From assembly GCA_937967995.1 (NCBI GenBank), contig CALBTB010000008.1, forward strand, positions 1 through 64,000: a stretch of 64,000 nucleotides of DNA. Direction: 5' to 3'. Below the pieces are notes generated by a model, which was not told the DNA's origin, did not search any database, and was given only the letters and a program-made list of their open reading frames with translations. The DNA is from an uncultured Gammaproteobacteria bacterium (GTDB lineage Bacteria; Pseudomonadota; Gammaproteobacteria; UBA6429; Thiohalophilaceae). Made by a program: the position numbers and the translations under genes. Positions 8,912 through 18,030 of the stretch are shown one piece after another (the stretch's first letter is position 1; each line of letters begins with the position of its first letter).

Positions 8912-9664
8912 ATGCAGAAGTCAGTGCCCAGGCTGGTGGCGCACAGAGGATATGCCGCCCGTTATCCGGAAAATACCCTGCTGGCGATTCAGTCTGCTGT
9001 TGAAGCCGGCGCGCATTATGTGGAATTTGATGTCCAGTTGACGGCTGACGGTGTCCCCGTTCTGTTCCATGACAGGGATTGCCAGCGTATGTGCGGGCAA
9101 CCCGGACCGATACATGACTATAACCTGCAACAGGCTAAAACCTTTTCAGTATCAGAATTCAGCCGCTTCGGGTACCGCTATGTAGGCAACCCCATCACGA
9201 CACTGCAGGAAATCGTCAATTACCTGGCCACTGTGCCGTATGTGCGTGCTTTTATTGAATTAAAACGATTAAGTCTGCAGCACTTTTCCATCGACAGTGT
9301 GCTGGACAGGGTGTTACCGGAAATCGCGCCACTGGGCGATCAGGCCGTGGTGATTTCATATTCTCTGGAAGCACTGGTGGCCGTACGTGAACGGTCCAGC
9401 GTAACTGTTGGTGCCGTGTTTGATCGCTGGCGAGAACGAAAACAACGTCTGATTCGTCAGTTGCAGCCGGAGTACCTGTTTACTGACATTCATGAATTAC
9501 CGCGTTTTGGAAAGCTGAAGTGTTCGGGGTGTGAACTGGCTGTTTATGAATGTGTTGATCCTGAACAGGCCATCAAGGTACATCAACGAGGAGTGGACCT
9601 GGTTGAGACGTTTGAAATTGCAGAGATGTTACAGGCACTGCGACTGCATGCAGGTGGACGATGA
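8912..9664 (+). CDS. Glycerophosphodiester phosphodiesterase
   Basis: A 250-residue GDPD-family protein that releases glycerol-3-phosphate from glycerophosphodiesters. The motifs are in order: VAHRGYAARYPENT (catalytic HR and Glu), EFDVQLTADGVPVLFHD (metal-binding Glu/Asp and catalytic His) and FIELK. No signal peptide is seen, so a cytoplasmic, UgpQ-like role is likely. The TGA overlaps the ATG of the GlpD-like gene by 4 bp; the product of one enzyme is the substrate of the next, which supports both calls. Confidence 0.92.
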   Translation: MQKSVPRLVAHRGYAARYPENTLLAIQSAVEAGAHYVEFDVQLTADGVPVLFHDRDCQRMCGQPGPIHDYNLQQAKTFSVSEFSRFGYRYVGNPITTLQEIVNYLATVPYVRAFIELKRLSLQHFSIDSVLDRVLPEIAPLGDQAVVISYSLEALVAVRERSSVTVGAVFDRWRERKQRLIRQLQPEYLFTDIHELPRFGKLKCSGCELAVYECVDPEQAIKVHQRGVDLVETFEIAEMLQALRLHAGGR

Positions 9665-10833
9665 CGTCTGAAGTTGATATCTGCATCATTGGTGGTGGCA
9701 TTCAGGGTGTAGGTGTGGCGCAGGCGGCCGCGGCTGCCGGTTATCGGGTGGCGTTACTGGAAAAAACCGCACTGGGCAATGCGACTTCAAGCGCCTCATC
9801 CAAGCTGATCCATGGCGGTTTACGTTATCTGGAAACATTTCAACTCAAACTGGTGGCCGAGTCGATTCGCGAACGTGATCGGCTAATCGAACTGGCACCG
9901 GAACTGGTTAAACGCGTGCCGTTTTATATTCCGGTATACCGGTTTACGTCGCGCCGTCCGTGGCAGGTAGTAACCGGCCTGAGTATATATGCATTGTTGG
10001 GAAAGCTGCGGGCCACGGCCTGTTTCCAGAAAATTACACCGGACAAATGGTCGACGCTGGATCAAATTCGTACGCGTGACCTGCAGGCGGTGTATCAGTA
10101 TTTTGATGCGCAGACGGATGATGTAAAACTTACGCGTGCGGTAATGCAATCTGCGACAGAACTGGGTGCACAGTTATATTGTCCGGCCACGTTTAAAAGT
10201 GCGCGTTATGAAAACAACCGCTACAACGTTGTTTATGATGAAGCAGGCCGCGAAGCCGAGCTGGCCGCGCGTTGCCTGGTGAATGCCACTGGTCCGTGGG
10301 TATCGACATTACAACCGACGATTACACCCGTTGTCACACCGCCCGCCGTTCACCTGGTACAGGGTGCACATATCGTGCTGAAACATCCTGCGCCGCGTGG
10401 TATTTATTATGTTGAATCACTGCAGGATCATCGTGCGGTGTTTATCATGCCCTGGTACGGTAAAACCATGGTAGGAACAACGGAAACGGCATTTTCCGGA
10501 GATCCGCAACACATTGCGCCGACACAACATGAAGTGGAATACCTGCTGGCCATCGCACGCTATTACTTTCCCCATGCCAGCCAGGAAATAGACAGTCAGT
10601 TTGCCGGTGCCAGAGTATTGCCGGTTGGCGATAACAAACTGTTTCACCGTCCGCGCGATACGATTTATTTTCAGGATGAACGTTTACCGGGTTATCTGGC
10701 ATTGATGGGTGGTAAGTTAACCGGATACCGCACCAGTGCATTGAAAGCCATCAGGTACCTTGCAAATCATTTGCCTGAGAGACAATCGATTGCCGATACC
10801 GCCAGCCTGACATTGCAACCCGTTGATGCCTAG
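9661..10833 (+). CDS. glpD: FAD-dependent glycerol-3-phosphate dehydrogenase, short form
   Basis: Oxidises glycerol-3-phosphate to dihydroxyacetone phosphate. The N-terminal FAD-binding motif (CIIGGGIQGVGVAQAAAAAG) and the SSKLIHGGLRYLETFQ segment typical of GlpD are present, as are LVNATGPWV, GAHIVL and the late GYLALMGGKLTGYR motif. The protein has 390 residues against about 500 for E. coli GlpD: it stops just after the FAD/substrate domains and lacks the C-terminal helical cap. There is no frameshift remnant downstream, since the next gene starts to end at the same point. The TAG shares the palindrome CTAG with the stop of the convergent gene. Confidence 0.88.
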   Translation: MTSEVDICIIGGGIQGVGVAQAAAAAGYRVALLEKTALGNATSSASSKLIHGGLRYLETFQLKLVAESIRERDRLIELAPELVKRVPFYIPVYRFTSRRPWQVVTGLSIYALLGKLRATACFQKITPDKWSTLDQIRTRDLQAVYQYFDAQTDDVKLTRAVMQSATELGAQLYCPATFKSARYENNRYNVVYDEAGREAELAARCLVNATGPWVSTLQPTITPVVTPPAVHLVQGAHIVLKHPAPRGIYYVESLQDHRAVFIMPWYGKTMVGTTETAFSGDPQHIAPTQHEVEYLLAIARYYFPHASQEIDSQFAGARVLPVGDNKLFHRPRDTIYFQDERLPGYLALMGGKLTGYRTSALKAIRYLANHLPERQSIADTASLTLQPVDA

Positions 10834-12806
10834 GCAACGGTAGCGGTTTGCGTTGTGTCGTTTATATTAAAGGTCTCGATATCAAACAATGACTGGATTT
10901 CATCGGCTGGTAACGGACGACTGAAATAAAACCCCTGGGTTTCATCACAGGTCTGATCGCGCAGGAACTGGACCTGGTCCATGGTTTCTGTTCCTTCCGC
11001 TACAACCTTCAGGCGCAGGTTATGTGCCATGGCAATGATGGTTTGCACGACGTTGGCATCATCACTGTCTGTGGTGATGTCCTTGACGAACGAGCGATCA
11101 ATTTTCAGTGTATGGATCGGCATGCGTTTCAGGTACGCGAGTGACGAATAACCGGTACCAAAATCATCAATCGATAACTGCACACCCATCTGATTCAGTT
11201 GTTCCAGTGCGGCACGGGTGTGCTCGGTATTTTCCATTAACATGCTTTCCGTGATTTCCAGTTCGAGCCATCTGGATGACAGGCCGGTTTCAGCCAGAAC
11301 TGTCTGAACCAGCTCAACCAGATTCTGATCGCGAAACTGGCGCGCCGACAGGTTTACGGCCATACGTACCGGGCGCAGATTCAGTTTTTGCCAGGCAACC
11401 GCCTGTTGACAGGCCGTACGCAGTACCCATTCACCGACAGGCACAATCAGTCCGGTTTCTTCCAGTATGGGAATGAAGGTAGCCGGGGAAATCGGATCAC
11501 GCCCTTCCGGACACCAGCGTAACAGGGCCTCAAAGCCCACCAGCTCACCAGACGTGAGATCGATTTTGGGCTGATAGAAAAGTCGAAACTCGTTTTTATC
11601 CAGTGCACGGCGTAACTTGGCCTCGACCTGCAGGCGTTGCATGGTTTCGGCATTCAGATTCGATTCGTAAAACTGATGCGCATTGCCGCCCAGCGCCTTG
11701 ATGCGATGCATGGCAGCCTCGGCAGAACTGAACAGGGAGTGGGGTGTGTCGGCATCCAGCGGATAAAGACTGATGCCAATACTGCCGGTAATGAACAACT
11801 CGGTTTCATTGATAACAAACGGCTGGTTAAGCTGTTCTGTCAGCTTGCTGGCAATACGCGCTATATCGCGTGTTTCATTGATATTTCCCAGCACAATGGC
11901 AAACACGTCACTGCTGTAACGCGAGACAGTGTCATTGACGCGTAACGATGATTCCAGTCGTTGTGCGATAGCGTTGAGAAGCCGGTCGCCGGTTTCGTGA
12001 CCGTAGGTATCGTTGATGTAACTGAAACGATCCAGGCCCAGCACCAGCACAGCGATCATCTGGTTGTTGCGTCGCGCATTATGAATTTCGTGCTGTAAGC
12101 GATCATTGAAAAGGTCGCGGTTGGGCAAACCAGTAATGCGATCCCGATAGGTCAGTTCATGCAGTCGCTGACGGGTTTCGGTTTCATATTGAACGGCGTT
12201 GGCACGTGCCGCCCAGAAGGCCTGATTGACGTGGCGACTTTGTTCCAGCATATATAAAAAGAACAGGCTCAACAGAATGGCCATGTAGGTACCCGCTGAG
12301 GTGCCAAGCAACAGACTGGCTGTAATTGACGGAATCAACAGACCGCCCAGGAACAGATACATGTATACCCGTTTGTAGTCCATGCTGTACATGCCGCCGG
12401 CACTGATCCCGACAATAAAGGCGATGGCGGCCTGGGCAGCCCAGCTCAGGTTATAGGCATAGATAGCAACTGCACCAATGGTGCCCATTGCCAGGGCATT
12501 ACTGGTAATGACGAGTCCCTGTAGTACTGTCCAGCGCATGGGGTCAGCCTGATAGCACTGATCGAATTGCTTCAGTAAATACAGGCGCAGTGCCATCACA
12601 GCACTCATGATGCCAAGACACCCGAAATACACCACGGTATGTTGCTCGGGCAGGACTGTTGTGAAATAGAACAGCAGCATCGCCCACAGATAGATTAACG
12701 ATGCGGGCAGGGTACGGCGCGCCAGCGCCAGGGCGGCATCACGTTCGATGTCGCTCAATTGCCGGGGCGTCAACTCGCTGATGATGGAGGGTTTCGGTGC
12801 TGTCAT
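10830..12806 (-). CDS. Membrane GGDEF (degenerate)-EAL c-di-GMP phosphodiesterase
   Basis: A 658-residue protein with about six membrane helices in the first 190 residues, then GGDEF and EAL domains. The GGDEF site is changed to SSDVF (in SRYSSDVFAIV), so cyclase activity is unlikely, although the upstream RxxD I-site-like RVND remains. The EAL domain looks complete: FEALLRW, MAVNLSA, LEITESML, SIDDFGTGYSS, LKIDRSFV, AEGTET and TQGFYFSRPL. I infer a c-di-GMP phosphodiesterase in which the GGDEF domain may be regulatory. The membrane part resembles MASE-type sensors but no named one is assigned. It follows the FGGY kinase in the same direction by 102 bp. Confidence 0.93.
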   Translation of the reverse strand: MTAPKPSIISELTPRQLSDIERDAALALARRTLPASLIYLWAMLLFYFTTVLPEQHTVVYFGCLGIMSAVMALRLYLLKQFDQCYQADPMRWTVLQGLVITSNALAMGTIGAVAIYAYNLSWAAQAAIAFIVGISAGGMYSMDYKRVYMYLFLGGLLIPSITASLLLGTSAGTYMAILLSLFFLYMLEQSRHVNQAFWAARANAVQYETETRQRLHELTYRDRITGLPNRDLFNDRLQHEIHNARRNNQMIAVLVLGLDRFSYINDTYGHETGDRLLNAIAQRLESSLRVNDTVSRYSSDVFAIVLGNINETRDIARIASKLTEQLNQPFVINETELFITGSIGISLYPLDADTPHSLFSSAEAAMHRIKALGGNAHQFYESNLNAETMQRLQVEAKLRRALDKNEFRLFYQPKIDLTSGELVGFEALLRWCPEGRDPISPATFIPILEETGLIVPVGEWVLRTACQQAVAWQKLNLRPVRMAVNLSARQFRDQNLVELVQTVLAETGLSSRWLELEITESMLMENTEHTRAALEQLNQMGVQLSIDDFGTGYSSLAYLKRMPIHTLKIDRSFVKDITTDSDDANVVQTIIAMAHNLRLKVVAEGTETMDQVQFLRDQTCDETQGFYFSRPLPADEIQSLFDIETFNINDTTQTATVA

Positions 12807-12908
12807 TCAGCACTGTATCGGTGTCTGAATCTTTACCTATAGTGATAGTAAGGTATTGGAGCGGATTTTATGACAGCGATCACGAATAAAAACTCTGCTA
12901 TCCGGGGG

Positions 12909-14351
12909 CTACTGATCCTGGCGCATGCGTTGCAGCATAGCCTGTTCCCAGTGCAGGAAGCGCCGATCCAGGACCGGGTTGGCCGCTGGCTGAAACCAAG
13001 CGCCATGGGCGTTCTCGGGCCAATGGTGCGGGCGTTCGGCCAGCAGGTAGGCCGTACCTCGTGCGGTTGCTTCACATTCCTGTGGGCGGTAGACCGGTAG
13101 CCGGGTCAGGTCCGCCAGCCGCTGCGCCAGGCCGTCAAGCTGCGACAACCCACCGGTGAGTTGCAGTTGCTGGGGAGGGGACGCGAATTTCATCATCTCC
13201 TGCACATTGGCATTGAGCAGAAACACGATGCTTTCGATGACCGCGACATACCGGGCATCCGTGTCGGCCTCGGACAGCATTTCACTTTTGAAATCCGGTA
13301 GCCAGTATGGAGCAGCCAGTCCCGACACGGCGTTCAGGAACAGTGGCGGGTCAACCACCTCATTTAACCAGCCTGGTAACTTGCCCCACAGATCATCAAC
13401 GGGGGACTGTGACTGTAACCAGTCTATGGCACTGCCGGCGCCGTTGACCGTGCCTTCAAGCACGTACTGACTATCGTTGTCGTCAGAATAAATAACACTG
13501 GTCAGCAGGCGACGCGCATAGAACAGCGCGTAACCGGAAGGACGCGAGATAAAAGCACCGGTGCCGATGTTCACGTAAGCGGTTTCATATTGCAGATCAC
13601 CATAGGCATACATGGCCGCTGATTGATCACCGGTCACAAGGCGCAGTGGTACACGTCGATTACCAACGGGTATGTCGCCATAATCAAATCGTGTCGGCAC
13701 ACTCTCGGGTAGTAATTTAGCATCGATGTTGAACTGCTCTAACAGGTAGGGATCCCATTGTTGGCGGTGCAAATGCCACAACAACGTGCGTGACGCACTG
13801 ACCGGATCCGCAAAGGCACGCTTTTCGCTGAGCAGGTTAAATACCAGAAAACTGCTCATTGGTCCGAGCAGCAGGCGGTCTTCCTTGTGGGCCTGTTTTA
13901 CTGCATCGATATTTTGCAGGCACCAGGCCAGTTTGCTGGCACCGTAGTGGGCGGATGCAAACAGGCCGGTCGTCTTGTGCAGGTCTTCACGATCGATCGC
14001 CAGGTCCTGCATGATGTTCTGTGCACGGGTGTCCTGCCAGCTGATGATAGGGCTGAGTGCTTCACCACTGTGTCTGTCCCAGCAAACGATATTGGATCGT
14101 TGTGTTGCCAGCCCGGCGGCTTCCACATATTTGAGGCGATCGCCCAGTTGCTCGGCAACGTTGTCGAGGCAATGGCGGACCGATTCAAGCATTTCTGCCG
14201 CATCATGTTCCACCTGGTGTGGTGCAGGGCGGGTCGTTTTGATGGGTTGTTCGCAATGCGCGACGATGTCGCCATCCCGGTTATAGGCCATGGTACGGGT
14301 GGCATGGCCGCCCTGGTCGATGGTGAGAAACAGACTTTTATGGTGATACAC
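12909..14351 (-). CDS. FGGY-family carbohydrate kinase, glycerol kinase-like
   Basis: A 480-residue ASKHA-fold sugar kinase. The phosphate-1 motif reads TIDQGGHATRTMAYN, then come HQVEHDAAEML, ATQRSNIVCWD, the Trp/Asp segment IISWQDTRAQ, SASRTLLWHLHRQQWD and VTGDQSAAMYAYG, YVNIGTGAF. Order and wording are closest to glycerol kinase (compare WVEHD, NQRET, NASRTML in GlpK), but the substrate loops differ and the usual DQGTT is DQGGH. The nearby GlpD-like and GDPD genes make glycerol a reasonable substrate; other polyols remain possible. The start is a GTG at 14351. TrhP is 79 bp upstream in the same direction. Confidence 0.85.
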   Translation of the reverse strand: MYHHKSLFLTIDQGGHATRTMAYNRDGDIVAHCEQPIKTTRPAPHQVEHDAAEMLESVRHCLDNVAEQLGDRLKYVEAAGLATQRSNIVCWDRHSGEALSPIISWQDTRAQNIMQDLAIDREDLHKTTGLFASAHYGASKLAWCLQNIDAVKQAHKEDRLLLGPMSSFLVFNLLSEKRAFADPVSASRTLLWHLHRQQWDPYLLEQFNIDAKLLPESVPTRFDYGDIPVGNRRVPLRLVTGDQSAAMYAYGDLQYETAYVNIGTGAFISRPSGYALFYARRLLTSVIYSDDNDSQYVLEGTVNGAGSAIDWLQSQSPVDDLWGKLPGWLNEVVDPPLFLNAVSGLAAPYWLPDFKSEMLSEADTDARYVAVIESIVFLLNANVQEMMKFASPPQQLQLTGGLSQLDGLAQRLADLTRLPVYRPQECEATARGTAYLLAERPHHWPENAHGAWFQPAANPVLDRRFLHWEQAMLQRMRQDQ

Positions 14352-14430
14352 GTTCCGGTGTGTCCATGTTATTGGTATGACTTGTCTGTGTTATCGGCCA
14401 CGCGGAATTGTCGCTTTAACCGGCCGGTTT

Positions 14431-15777
14431 TTACTGGGTGTAACGTGCAATGAGCGCCTTCTCATAGTTGGCGGTGGGCAGGGGAATGCGCACCTGGTGG
14501 CCACTACCGGGTGCCACACTCATGGGCTCGCCACGCAGGGACTCCATGCGTTCGATGACCACGTCCTGATTGCCGGTGGGGGCAATGATTTCGAGTCGAT
14601 CGCCAACGGCAAACTTGTTTTTCACATCCACATCGGCCAGTCCCTGTTGTTGATCAAAGGCAAGGATCTCACCGACAAATTGTTGCTGGCTGATACGAGA
14701 AGTATTTTCCAGGTAATTCTGGTAATCCTGATTCGGATGTCGCTGGTAAAACCCTTCCGTGTAACCGCGGTTGGCCAGGTTCTCCAGTTTGCCATACAAA
14801 GTCGGGTCAAACGGGCGTCCGGCCACCGCGTCATCAATCGCCTGGCGGTACAGTTGCGCAGTGCGTGCCACGTAGTAATGCGACTTGGTGCGGCCTTCTA
14901 TTTTGAGCGAGTCGATACCGATTTTGGCCAGCCGCTCCACGTGTTGAATGGCACGCAGATCTTTGGAATTCATGATGTAGGTGCCGTGCTCGTCTTCGAA
15001 AATGGGCATGAGTTCACCGCGGCGATTGCTTTCCTCGATGAGATAGACACGATCCGCCAGTGGGTGACGTGCCTGCGGTTCGGGAAATAATTCCGGTTCC
15101 TTGATGGCCGACATAGCATCAAAGTCGATCTGCTGTATGTCGCCGCTGACGTCTTCTTCGCCACCATGCATGTTGTATTGCCAGCGACAGGCATTGGTAC
15201 AGGTACCCTGGTTTGGATCGCGGTGATTGAAGTAACCGGACAGCAGGCAGCGACCGGAGTAGGCAATGCATAACGCGCCATGGACGAAGACTTCCAGTTC
15301 CATGTCCGGGCATTGCTGACGTATTTCTTCGATTTCGTTGAGCGACAGCTCACGTGACAGAATGACCCGCTCCAGTCCCAGCGACTGCCAGAACTTCACA
15401 CCGGCGTAATTGACGGTATTGGCCTGTACGGACAAATGGATGGGTACTTCAGGCCAGGTTTCGCGGACCATCATGATCAATCCCGGGTCGGCCATGATGA
15501 GTGCGTCCGGTTTGAGGTCGATCACCGGCGCCATGTCGGCCAGGTAGGTTTTGACTTTACTGTTGTGTGGCAGAATGTTGCTGGCCACGAAAAATTTTCG
15601 TCCCAGCCGGTGCGCTTCTTCGATACCGCGAGCCAGGTTGTCGAGTTGAAAATCGTTATTTCGCACACGCAGCGAATAGCGTGGCTGACCGGCGTATACC
15701 GCATCGGCACCATAGGCAAAGGCGTAGCGCATGTTTTTCAGTGTGCCCGCCGGCAGGAGTAATTCTGGTTTGTTCAT
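14431..15777 (-). CDS. trhP: Peptidase U32-family tRNA hydroxylation protein (YegQ/TrhP)
   Basis: A 448-residue protein matching E. coli YegQ (453), now known as TrhP, which works in prephenate-dependent formation of 5-hydroxyuridine at tRNA position 34. It begins PELLLPAGTLKNMRYAFAYG and has YAGQPRYSLR, HLSVQANTVN, the U32 signature EVFVHGALCIAYSGRCLLSG, the cysteine cluster GTCTNACRW, and NSKDLRAIQH with KIEGRTKSHYYVA. The cysteines fit an iron-sulfur site. No protease activity is expected despite the family name. Confidence 0.93.
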   Translation of the reverse strand: MNKPELLLPAGTLKNMRYAFAYGADAVYAGQPRYSLRVRNNDFQLDNLARGIEEAHRLGRKFFVASNILPHNSKVKTYLADMAPVIDLKPDALIMADPGLIMMVRETWPEVPIHLSVQANTVNYAGVKFWQSLGLERVILSRELSLNEIEEIRQQCPDMELEVFVHGALCIAYSGRCLLSGYFNHRDPNQGTCTNACRWQYNMHGGEEDVSGDIQQIDFDAMSAIKEPELFPEPQARHPLADRVYLIEESNRRGELMPIFEDEHGTYIMNSKDLRAIQHVERLAKIGIDSLKIEGRTKSHYYVARTAQLYRQAIDDAVAGRPFDPTLYGKLENLANRGYTEGFYQRHPNQDYQNYLENTSRISQQQFVGEILAFDQQQGLADVDVKNKFAVGDRLEIIAPTGNQDVVIERMESLRGEPMSVAPGSGHQVRIPLPTANYEKALIARYTQ

Positions 15778-15965
15778 CGTGCGCCTAGTTTAGCAATTTG
15801 CCGGTGTTTTAGCCCATCAATAAGACCAATTCTAAAAATCCAGACCCCCAAAATCATAAAAATTCTGCGAAATTACCCTCGAAGTGGTCATTAAGCTTGA
15901 CAATCATGCATGGAAATCAGGATATTAGAGACCTCACAGATGCTAAGAAACTTCAGGAGGTGGGG

Positions 15966-16418
15966 ATGCAAGCCAGCGAAGTATCCAGGGAACGACGCTA
16001 TGCCGTTCAGACCAAGTACAACACATTGCTCGAATCCCGGACTGAAACCCTTTCTCTTTATAGTCAGCTTGCCAGTTTGCGTCCTTTCAAACCCGATCAT
16101 GACAGCCAATTAGCTCTGCAGGAGTTCTGTGAGGCACTGGTGGACTATACCGCCAGCGCACATTTCCAGTTATACCGCTTTATTGATGAAGGCACCGAGC
16201 GGCGTACCAACGTCAAGGACCTCGCCAGCAAGGTGTATCCCATTATTGCCGAAACCACGCAGCAAATTCTCGATTTCAATGAGAAATACGACTGCGAGGA
16301 CCACTGCGACAACCTCAGTAGCCTCGACGCAGACCTTTCCAAACTGGGCGAGATTCTGGCGGATCGCATTCTTTACGAAGATCAGATCATCGCCGAACTG
16401 TCAGTCGGCCGCGAATAG
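15966..16418 (+). CDS. rsd: Rsd/AlgQ-family regulator of sigma-70
   Basis: A 150-residue helical protein resembling Rsd (158 aa) of E. coli and AlgQ of Pseudomonas, which bind sigma-70 and favour alternative sigma factors in stationary phase. The family core is easy to see: LQEFCEALVDYTASAHFQLY, followed by VYPIIAETTQQILDFNEKYD and LSKLGEILADRILYEDQII. The frame is open further upstream (TTG at 15897), but AGGAGGT at 15954-15960 placed five bases before the ATG at 15966 fixes the start. Cysteines in YDCEDHC recall those in AlgQ. It is monocistronic here. Confidence 0.88.
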   Translation: MQASEVSRERRYAVQTKYNTLLESRTETLSLYSQLASLRPFKPDHDSQLALQEFCEALVDYTASAHFQLYRFIDEGTERRTNVKDLASKVYPIIAETTQQILDFNEKYDCEDHCDNLSSLDADLSKLGEILADRILYEDQIIAELSVGRE

Positions 16419-16489
16419 AAATCTTGCTGTTTTAAAAAGTGCCCGCCATCCATGAGCAGGCAGGGGGAGGTATCAAATGGATATCGTTC

Positions 16490-16630
16490 TCACGCCGCCA
16501 GTTGCTCGATAAGCCGGGCAGACGTTTTGCTATAGTCCGTGGTGGTTTTTTCTTCCTCTGTCGCCAGAAGCAGTATGGCTTCTTCCAAGCTCAGCTCTTT
16601 CACTTCGTACATGGGTAATTGGTTGTTCAT
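16490..16630 (-). CDS. Small 46-aa unrecognised protein
   Basis: An ATG at 16628-16630 opens a frame ending in TGA at 16490-16492. The product is acidic and helical in look (MNNQLPMYEVKELSLEEAIL, then LLATEEEKTTTD, ending in ARLIEQLAA). A modest GGGAT lies before the ATG. It fills most of the gap between rsd and the 106-aa gene, which otherwise holds an AT-rich promoter region. No family recognised; coding status rests on codon look, gap position and a plausible start. Confidence 0.5.
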   Translation of the reverse strand: MNNQLPMYEVKELSLEEAILLLATEEEKTTTDYSKTSARLIEQLAA

Positions 16631-16759
16631 TGTGCTATCCCATCGTGATCTTGTTAATATTTAGATAGTTATATAGCTTTTCCTCGAAAAAATATCAAGT
16701 AAATATTATAAGTTATTGTTTTATAATGATTACTCTGCATATCCGTAATGAGGTTATGG

Positions 16760-16789
16760 TTGGCAGTCAGCCACGAGACCCGCTATAGT
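16760..16789 (+). promoter_or_regulatory. Sigma-70-type promoter for the 106-aa gene
   Basis: TTGGCA at 16760-16765 and TATAGT at 16784-16789 are separated by 18 bp, giving a short leader of about 40 bases before the ATG at 16835. The AT-rich stretch 16650-16735 lies upstream and could serve both directions. Confidence 0.6.
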
Positions 16790-16834
16790 CAACGCCAGCA
16801 TAAGTAGAATAAATTTTGAGCAATGGAGGCCCCC

Positions 16835-17155
16835 ATGGCCTATGCCATCGTTATCAATCTGGACTACGACAGTTTTCCGCCGGATGTCTGTTCCGAGCTG
16901 TGGAGTGCTATCAAGCAGTCCATGTTAGGGGCGGGATTTAACTGCGACGGCCGGCGTTTCATCATTCACCAGGATCAGGACGAGGCCTGCCGTCTGGCGC
17001 GTCAGGTTATCGATGATCTCGAGGCGCATCTCGAATTTCACCGCAAGCACATCTACAGCTTTATGAAGGATTTTTATGGCTATGACCCACAGACGACCGT
17101 AAACCTGCTGTTACCGGACCCGGTGACAATTCAAGTGCAGGAAGAAGCGGTCTAA
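16835..17155 (+). CDS. Unrecognised 106-aa protein
   Basis: The frame has an ATG at 16823, but GGAGG at 16825-16829 sits correctly before the ATG at 16835, so the product starts MAYAIVINLDYDSFPP. It has an alternating beta/helix look, with a Cys pair region and several Asp/Glu, and the segment LEFHRKHIYSFMKDFYGYDP. No signal peptide or membrane segment. I do not recognise the family. Its stop overlaps the stop of the convergent receiver protein, so the two share a terminator region. Confidence 0.75.
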   Translation: MAYAIVINLDYDSFPPDVCSELWSAIKQSMLGAGFNCDGRRFIIHQDQDEACRLARQVIDDLEAHLEFHRKHIYSFMKDFYGYDPQTTVNLLLPDPVTIQVQEEAV

Positions 17156-17946
17156 GTGAGCATATTCATCAGTAGCTGTCGAACCGTATTGGTCTCGAAA
17201 GGCTTATCACAGATGGCTGACACACCTGCCTGTTGAACTGCGGCAATGCGATTTTCATCTGATTCACTGGACACCATGAGAATCGGAATACTGGACTGGT
17301 TACTCTTGTTACGAATGTATTCCACCAGTTGTCGGCCATCCATTTCCGGCATGTTGTAGTCGGTCACGATCAGATCGAAATAGGACTCGTTGATAATCTC
17401 CACCGCCTCGACACCGTTCTTCGCCATACTGATTTTTTCAATTCCCAGGTTGGAGAGCACGCGTGAAATATGCTGGCGTGCAGTGAAGCTGTCGTCGACG
17501 ATGAGAATGTTGAGATCCTCCGGCGCCAGATCACCGGTTTCCAGCGTATCCGGGTCCAGGTAATGGACGGTGGAAAACAGGGCGTGGCGCAACTGATCCA
17601 CTTCGTATGGCTTGGGCAAAATGGCGATCACACCGGCCTGGCGAATCGGTTCGAGGTATCGAAAATCCGTTTCGCTGGAAATCAGCATAAACGGTAAATC
17701 ACGAATCTTGTCGTGCATGCGCATGTTCTGCACCAGCTCGGTACCCGTCATGTCTTCAAGATGCATGGCGCTGATCACCAGGTCATATTTTTCCCGATCC
17801 AGAATGGCCAGTGCTTCACGTCCGGTAACACAGAATTCAATATTGGGTGCGCCCAGATCCTTGAGGTGCTGGGCGATGATTCGTTGTTGCGTGGAAGAAG
17901 GTTCTACCAGCAATATAAATAGCTGTGCCAGTGATAGATTTGGCAT
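17152..17946 (-). CDS. Tandem receiver (REC-REC) response regulator
   Basis: A 264-residue protein made of two CheY-like receiver domains and no output domain. The second (from about residue 146) is complete: ILIVDDSF acidic pocket, phosphoacceptor Asp196 in VTDYNMPEMDG, SSES and Lys248 in CDKPF. The first (residues 8-125) is degenerate: the acidic pocket reads LVEPSS and the acceptor position is Ala60 (VISAMHLEDMTG), although the late Lys in LPKPYE is kept. Only the second domain should be phosphorylated. No partner kinase is adjacent. It could act as a chemotaxis-like or phosphorelay adaptor. Confidence 0.92.
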   Translation of the reverse strand: MPNLSLAQLFILLVEPSSTQQRIIAQHLKDLGAPNIEFCVTGREALAILDREKYDLVISAMHLEDMTGTELVQNMRMHDKIRDLPFMLISSETDFRYLEPIRQAGVIAILPKPYEVDQLRHALFSTVHYLDPDTLETGDLAPEDLNILIVDDSFTARQHISRVLSNLGIEKISMAKNGVEAVEIINESYFDLIVTDYNMPEMDGRQLVEYIRNKSNQSSIPILMVSSESDENRIAAVQQAGVSAICDKPFETNTVRQLLMNMLT

Positions 17947-18030
17947 TGCGACGAGTCCCTACCTGTTCTCGTTTTACTCACGGTACAGGATCGGTATCGT
18001 CCCGAAATTCGAATATCTTGAATTGGAAGG

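Noticed and set aside
14377..15090. 237-codon open frame opposite trhP
   Set aside because: Antisense to a well-conserved gene with full-length motifs; no ribosome binding site or domain.
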